DNA from: CAYUMU01 sp964445985
Lineage (GTDB): Bacteria; Planctomycetota; Planctomycetia; Pirellulales; S012-138
DNA: 64,000 nucleotides
Assembly (NCBI GenBank): GCA_964445985.1
Contig: CAYUMU010000006.1
Location: 1-64,000 of the forward strand
Reading direction: 5' to 3'
Below the pieces are notes generated by a model that did no database searches, was not told the origin of the DNA, and was given only the letters and a program-made list of their open reading frames with translations. How positions within the stretch are numbered: position 1 is the stretch's first letter; every line of letters begins with the position of its first letter. Made by a program: the position numbers and the translations under genes. Below are positions 63,933 through 64,000 of this stretch, piece by piece.

Positions 63933-64000
63933 CTAGAACTCTAACTCGATGTCGTCTGCGTTCCTGGCCCGCAAGCCATGCCTGGTGTCGCACCGCATGC
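63933..64000 (-). CDS. possible 3' end of another gene, cut by the window edge
   Basis: The frame ending with TAG at 63933-63935 reads RHGLRARNADDIELEF, with the acidic finish common at protein ends. It stops 24 bases before the nuclease start, which would fit an operon. Only 22 codons are visible and other frames are open too, so this is weak. Confidence 0.3.
   Translation of the reverse strand, partial: MRCDTRHGLRARNADDIELEF

Noticed and set aside
1..64000. CRISPR arrays, insertion sequences, phage genes, rRNA
   Set aside because: No regularly spaced repeats, transposase or integrase motifs, or rRNA sequence were found on either strand.

Overview
The window is G+C-rich (roughly 60%) and looks like the chromosome of a planctomycete, most likely of the Pirellulales/Planctomycetia type. 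The reasons are Tat-exported DUF1501 proteins, a DUF1549/DUF1553 protein, WD40 proteins with long proline-rich or zinc-ribbon N-termini, a J-domain-like protein, an AroD-AroE fusion, a Gly-loop pseudokinase with an HC2-type zinc-finger-like N-terminus, and many proteins of unknown function with export signals. There are no transposases, phage genes or CRISPR arrays. One tRNA (Pro, CGG) sits at the left edge.

Layout. 0-3.5 kb (minus): secretin-like exported protein and a two-gene ABC-2 polysaccharide exporter. 4.4-10.8 kb: ten-EF-hand exported protein, PLP-dependent Ser/Thr dehydratase-like enzyme, a WD40 protein and mannose-1-phosphate guanylyltransferase. 10.8-16 kb (minus): RND efflux adaptor and pump, with a structured dispersed repeat between them. 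16.5-18.5 kb (plus): a membrane-anchored protein and an HTTM (vitamin K carboxylase-like) membrane protein. 18.8-23.2 kb: penicillin acylase family hydrolase, a DUF2007 protein, a second copy of the dispersed repeat, and AroDE. 23.6-31.8 kb (minus): pseudokinase, HD/PAS/GGDEF signalling protein, RmlD-like SDR lacking the catalytic Lys, and a J-like membrane protein. 32.7-36.1 kb (plus): cytochrome P450, NAD kinase and an exported protein. 36.4-46 kb (minus): small membrane protein, a 1176-residue PPi-type PEP carboxykinase-like protein, DUF1501 protein, and a 1087-residue Cys-rich exported protein with CpaB/RcpC-like and secretin-N-like parts. 46-50.4 kb (minus): an operon of DUF1549/DUF1553, DUF1501 and WD40 genes, divergent from a GntR-LacI regulator. 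52-54.7 kb: zinc-ribbon/TM/propeller protein.

54.9-62.4 kb is the most interesting part: a compact divergent cluster matching the uncharacterised STM4011-STM4015 families. It holds two radical SAM enzymes, an alkaline-phosphatase-superfamily hydrolase, an ATP-grasp protein and an LRR protein. Added to these are an LRR/DUF6745 protein with a small partner and an Imm26-like protein. The key genes overlap by ATGA or TAATG, so they are probably translationally coupled, and the divergent control region carries two tandem 19-bp direct repeats with internal dyads. The right edge holds a PD-(D/E)XK nuclease-like gene in visibly lower G+C DNA.

Gene starts were chosen from Shine-Dalgarno spacing and signal peptides. 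All family assignments are from reading the protein sequences, without database searches.
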